This document shows positions 60,502 to 64,000 of a DNA stretch of 64,000 bases, one piece after another. Origin of the DNA: Cephalotrichum gorgonifer. Taxonomy: Eukaryota; Ascomycota; Sordariomycetes; Microascales; Microascaceae. Under the pieces are notes generated by a model. The model made no database searches, was not told the DNA's origin, and saw only the letters and a list, made by a program, of their open reading frames with translations. The stretch covers positions 1,494,308 through 1,558,307 of the forward strand of contig ONZQ02000007.1 of the NCBI GenBank assembly GCA_900312665.1, given 5' to 3'. Each line of letters begins with the position of its first letter. The stretch's first letter is position 1. A program made the position numbers and the translations under genes.

Positions 60502-61815
60502 GAGTGCGCGCCTCTGAACTTTGGGAGGTGGGCTGGGAGCAGGAGTAATGGGAGGGCGTGTGTGCGTTTTCTTGGTCTCCGTTTTTTTATCCCCTTTTTG
60601 TTGTTTGGAAAATGGGTGACTACGAGTATGCTGAGCGAAAGCGGTTTTTTTATAAGACCTCATTTTTTGTTATAAGCCTTTTTTTTGGAGGGGTATAAGA
60701 GGGGGAAGGGGTTCAAAACGACTCTTTTTTGTTTACGAAAACGGAAAGGAGACATGGCTTTTTTTTTGGAGGTCTTCTTGGGTTACAGGGGCGAGATGGG
60801 AATAAACTGGAACTGGAAAATAGGAAAGAAGGAAGAGGGAAAATGGGCAAAAAAGAAGAAAGAAGGAAGAAGACGGCAAGACTGGTTCGCAGCGATATGG
60901 GGTGGTTTTTGCTGAGCCTACTATTCTGCAGTTAAGACTGCGGGCGAGAGACTACCGGGCGAGAAAGGGATATCATTAGTAAATAGGGGGCATACCACGG
61001 GCTCAGGAGATATTAGGACTTGAGAAGCGAGGGGACTAATACTGATACCCAGTAGCAGGATAGAGGAGAGAGATTGCAGGTAGTTTTAACTTGGCCTGTT
61101 TGCAAAGCTTCGCGGGCTGTAAGTGACTGGATCGTCTTATCAAAGTCTTGATGTCTCTGGTGGTTCCCCTCACTTCAGTGTTCGCTCCTTCCTCAGCGTT
61201 CCCTCGTTTGATCGTTTGCCCCTTTGCTCCTTCCCTGGAGGCACCGGGTGTGGGATAGATAGCTCTACGAGTAGAGGTCGAGCTCCGAGCACAACAACAA
61301 TCTAGACTTTCCGAACAAGAAACAACATCTCCGTTCGCCACCATTCATCCGTGGTGTTCCTATGGTTCTCTATGGCAACGGTATGGGTATCGATATCGGG
61401 AACGGAGAACCGAGGTTAAAGCAAGCAGTCATCACACTTACTTACACCGGAAACAGTACGACCACCGCCCAAGCAAGCTGATAGACGACAAACCTTTTTC
61501 TCTGAGGAGTGGCGAGTGGGACGGATCTGGCGGCAGACCTCCGCTAGCCCCGACTCTCTGGAGCACCTGTGATACCATCAACTCACTGTCACCTACGCAA
61601 GCATCAAGTTCGTGTCCCCGTCGCTCCAGTTCGCCTCACTTGGACCTGTCTAACCCTGGCTCGCGATGGAGGTATATAAAAACCCGCTATCCTACCTCTT
61701 CTCCGGCGGAGCACCCTATCCAAGAACGCGAACAGCAACCCACCAAGAACACATACCTGTACTCCGCCGTCTCTGATAGAAAACAACGAAACGAAAAAAA
61801 GAAGTATCAAACAGC
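60502..61815. other. Intergenic region
   Basis: About 1.3 kb: the 3' flank of the transcription factor gene with several T-runs and A-rich stretches, then the promoter of the next small gene. No other gene is supported. Confidence 0.55.
61673..61680 (+). promoter_or_regulatory. TATA box of the small gene at 61816
   Basis: TATATAAA lies 136 bp upstream of the ATG and is followed by a CA-rich leader, a good arrangement for a strongly inducible fungal promoter. Confidence 0.55.
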
Positions 61816-62301
61816 ATGGCCCACTCTGACGATTGGCGTCCTTACACCGTCCCCTACTCGGGCGGCGGCGCAGTCAAGCGCTCCGACGGCACGTGGGTCC
61901 CGTCCTCCGTGATGCACTCGGCCCCGACGGTCCACGCCCCCCAGCAGCCCGGCTCCTCCATGGAACCGGGCATGGTGCCCTCTTCCGCCATGGACACGTC
62001 CTCGACGGCCGCCAACGACTCGGGCGGATACGACGACGGCGGGTACACGGCTATGGGTTTCTCGAGCCCGACGGCCGCCAATATCTACGGCGGCGAGGAG
62101 GGCCCCGACATACCGTCCGTGCCCGGCAGGGACCCCTTCGCGCAGGTTGTGCACCCGCGGTTTGCGAGGGAGAGGAGGCCTGGTGAGGGAATACCTTGCC
62201 AGGGGGGCAACCCGCCTGCCGGTGGGTGCGGGAGTGCCCCCCAGAATGACGAGAACACCGAGAATTTGCAGAATATGCAGAGGGGTAAGGGGGGAGAGTA
62301 G
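61816..62301 (+). CDS. Small hypothetical protein, low complexity
   Basis: A 161-residue frame starting MAHSDDWRPYTVPYSGGGAVKRSDGTW after a TATA box and a clean CA-rich leader ending AACAGC before the ATG. I do not recognise a domain. The protein is rich in Gly, Ser and Pro, with no signal peptide or membrane helix. The first 125 residues have even, high-GC third positions and look coding, including TAANIYGGEEGPDIPSVPGRDPF. The remaining part is less convincing: a GTGAGG donor-like site at about 62183 suggests a missed intron, so the C-terminus (from about residue 123) may be wrong. Confidence 0.65.
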   Translation: MAHSDDWRPYTVPYSGGGAVKRSDGTWVPSSVMHSAPTVHAPQQPGSSMEPGMVPSSAMDTSSTAANDSGGYDDGGYTAMGFSSPTAANIYGGEEGPDIPSVPGRDPFAQVVHPRFARERRPGEGIPCQGGNPPAGGCGSAPQNDENTENLQNMQRGKGGE

Positions 62302-63824
62302 ATTCCCTTGGTGTTCCTGGGCATCCCTGTCAGTAGTTTGTAACGAGCATACTTTTTAAGGGTATGACTGACTATGGGAGTGAGTGTTGGTTGGATGGGA
62401 GTTTGAATCCTGGGCAGGGGCGGGACTGTGTGGTTTTATTTATTGTGAGACGGTAGACTCACTCTTCTGTCGTCGGGAAGCTCTGCCGGTTGGGAGAGAG
62501 AGTCCATATCTAACCTAGGGGCATGAGCCGTGGCAGATTCGAATAGGAGCTAGCTAATTCGTGAATGGTCCTGTTTGCTTGTCTTGCGAGGCAAGTAGCC
62601 ATGTCTGAAGATTAAACCCTTCCATACTACAAGTACTTGCAGCCCAAGTAAATGTAGGCACTAGGAGATGAGTAGGGCACTGAAGGTGACGGGAAGTAGG
62701 TGGTGGTGTAGCAGGAAAATGATGTAAGTGGAAGTGAGTACGCGTGTAAGCCAGAGAGGGTACAATGTAGATGTAGTGTAATAGCTTCAATGCATGCTAG
62801 ACCAGACCACCGACCAGTGTCTCGAGAGAACGAACTAAGACGGACAGGCCCGGGTCTAGGTCTAGGTCGAAGATGTGCTGCTAAAAATGGATACAGTAGT
62901 GGAGGCGGGACCACCAAGTGCAGCACGATCAAAGCATATGCAGCGGCTGTAGAAGTGGGGCTGATCCACTGAACATGTACATGACATGCTGGGTCGTGGC
63001 GGGCCGGGGTCAAGGTGGGCCGACGCGTAATAGGGCAGGTCTAGCGGGGGCGGAGGAAGGAGCGAGGAACTGAAGAATGCGGCGTTGCGTACGCGGACTG
63101 CCAAGTATCAACGTCATCCTCGTCCCTGGCCTGACTGACCCTGGTTCGGTGCCTCAGCTTCGTCCTCATCTCACTCATTCCGTCGAAACCAACATACCCC
63201 ACCAAGTTCCCCCCCGCCTTTTCCTTGGCCTTTTTTTTCCTTTTCGCATTCCTATAAACACATTAATATTGCGACACTCTTTCGACCTACTGAATCACTC
63301 TGCCCTCTATTTCTCCTGGACCCTCGCTGTTGGAAACTCACCTTGTACTTGTTTGTGCTACGTACAGGCGCTTACACCCTACCCTTGATCCTTCCCTTGT
63401 CTCTTTCCTTGCCGCAGCTGGCTTCAGATTCGGCGCCATCGAGTGGCGCAGTGGTATCGCCGCGCGCCAGGACAAGGCTGGCACTCTAGGACACACGCAA
63501 ACACATAACATAACCTCATATATCTCACCCTACCCCCCTCTCCGCCCGCTTACCCTTTTCGCATCCTATATTCGAGCAGACCTAGGTCACCTAAGACTGG
63601 TTGCGACTTAATTCATTCTCGCTCCACCTTGGAAAACGTACTTGGACCACCCACTCTTTGGCAGAGTCCCAAGACCAGAAACGCTCTCTAGCCTCTCCCA
63701 GGACCAACCTCCACCCCTCGCCCGCTTTCCCTCTCACGGGGAAACAAAAAAAAAAGCATAATACACACCCTACTCGACCAAGACCACTAAAAAGAAGGCG
63801 AAAACAGAGAAACCACCAGGCACC
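62302..63824. other. Intergenic region
   Basis: About 1.5 kb holding the flank of the small gene and a C-rich leader of the last gene. A TACAAGTACTTGCA motif lies at about 62628-62641. No gene is supported. Confidence 0.55.
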
Positions 63825-64000
63825 ATGCTCGACGAAAACCTCCCCACCTTTCGGTTCCGCCCCTCCACCGACTCCCCGACCAGCACAACCCTCTACCTCA
63901 CCCAGGGCGGCTCCGACCCGGCGCCCGCCTTCCTCCTCCGCCGCCCCGACCCCTCCCTCCCCGCCTCGCGCAACAAGTACGCCGCCGCCCTCTCGGACCC
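63825..64000 (+). CDS. Start of an unrecognised gene (cut by window end)
   Basis: An ATG in good context (CACC before it) opens a frame that runs to the window edge, 58 codons: MLDENLPTFRFRPSTDSP at the start, then FLLRRPDPSLPASRNKYAAALS. Strong C/G bias at third codon positions supports coding. The Arg/Tyr-containing block near the end looks like the beginning of a conserved domain, but too little is visible to name it. Confidence 0.7.
   Translation, partial: MLDENLPTFRFRPSTDSPTSTTLYLTQGGSDPAPAFLLRRPDPSLPASRNKYAAALSD

Noticed and set aside
62379..62420. Possible tRNA T-arm (GTTTGAATCC)
   Set aside because: No matching D arm, anticodon arm or acceptor stem around it.

Overview
The window is nuclear DNA of a filamentous ascomycete (Pezizomycotina, most probably Sordariomycetes; I cannot name the genus). 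The evidence is the gene structure: introns mostly of 55-245 bp with GTRNGT donors, CTAAC-type branch sites and YAG acceptors, pyrimidine-rich leaders, one Pol III tRNA gene with a T-run terminator, and protein families typical of these fungi. I see no intact transposon, CRISPR array or rRNA. Fifteen protein genes are reconstructed end to end by splicing in frame, and two more are cut by the window edges.

Layout. 1-7.3 kb: C-terminus of a berberine-bridge-type FAD oxidoreductase (+), TOM22 (+), and a 1294-residue ADF-H-type actin-binding-like protein (-). 10.4-16.6 kb: a Ptc1-type PP2C phosphatase (-), an MFS drug:H+ antiporter (-) and a fructosamine-kinase-family protein (-). 17.1-21.9 kb: a large fungal NLR with an alpha/beta-hydrolase, a NACHT NTPase and a WD40-like C-terminus (+). 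22.8-31.5 kb: the ESCRT-III subunit Vps2 (-), then a divergent pair made of an unrecognised protein with a nuclease-like C-terminal pattern (-) and a short CK1-family kinase (+), then the mitofusin Fzo1 (+). 34.9-42.0 kb: the G-protein beta subunit (+) and, 4.6 kb on, a phosducin-like protein (+), its expected folding partner. 43.9-53.2 kb: a single-pass membrane protein of unknown function (+), the Ran-binding protein Yrb1/RanBP1 (+) and the YEATS/ET protein Taf14 (+). 54.2 kb: tRNA-Asn(GTT). 57.1-64.0 kb: a Zn(II)2Cys6 transcription factor (+), a small unknown gene (+) and the start of another gene (+).

Most genes are conserved housekeeping genes (mitochondrial import and fusion, ESCRT, Ran cycle, general transcription, G-protein signalling). 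The accessory stretch is about 17-28 kb: the NLR, a domain class used in fungal non-self recognition and programmed cell death, lies near the nuclease-like/CK1 pair. That stretch is the best place to look for something new. Other points worth checking are a 1.1 kb first intron in taf14 that carries an in-frame ORF, an in-frame ORF upstream of TOM22, and an Atg39-like membrane layout in the 43.9 kb gene.
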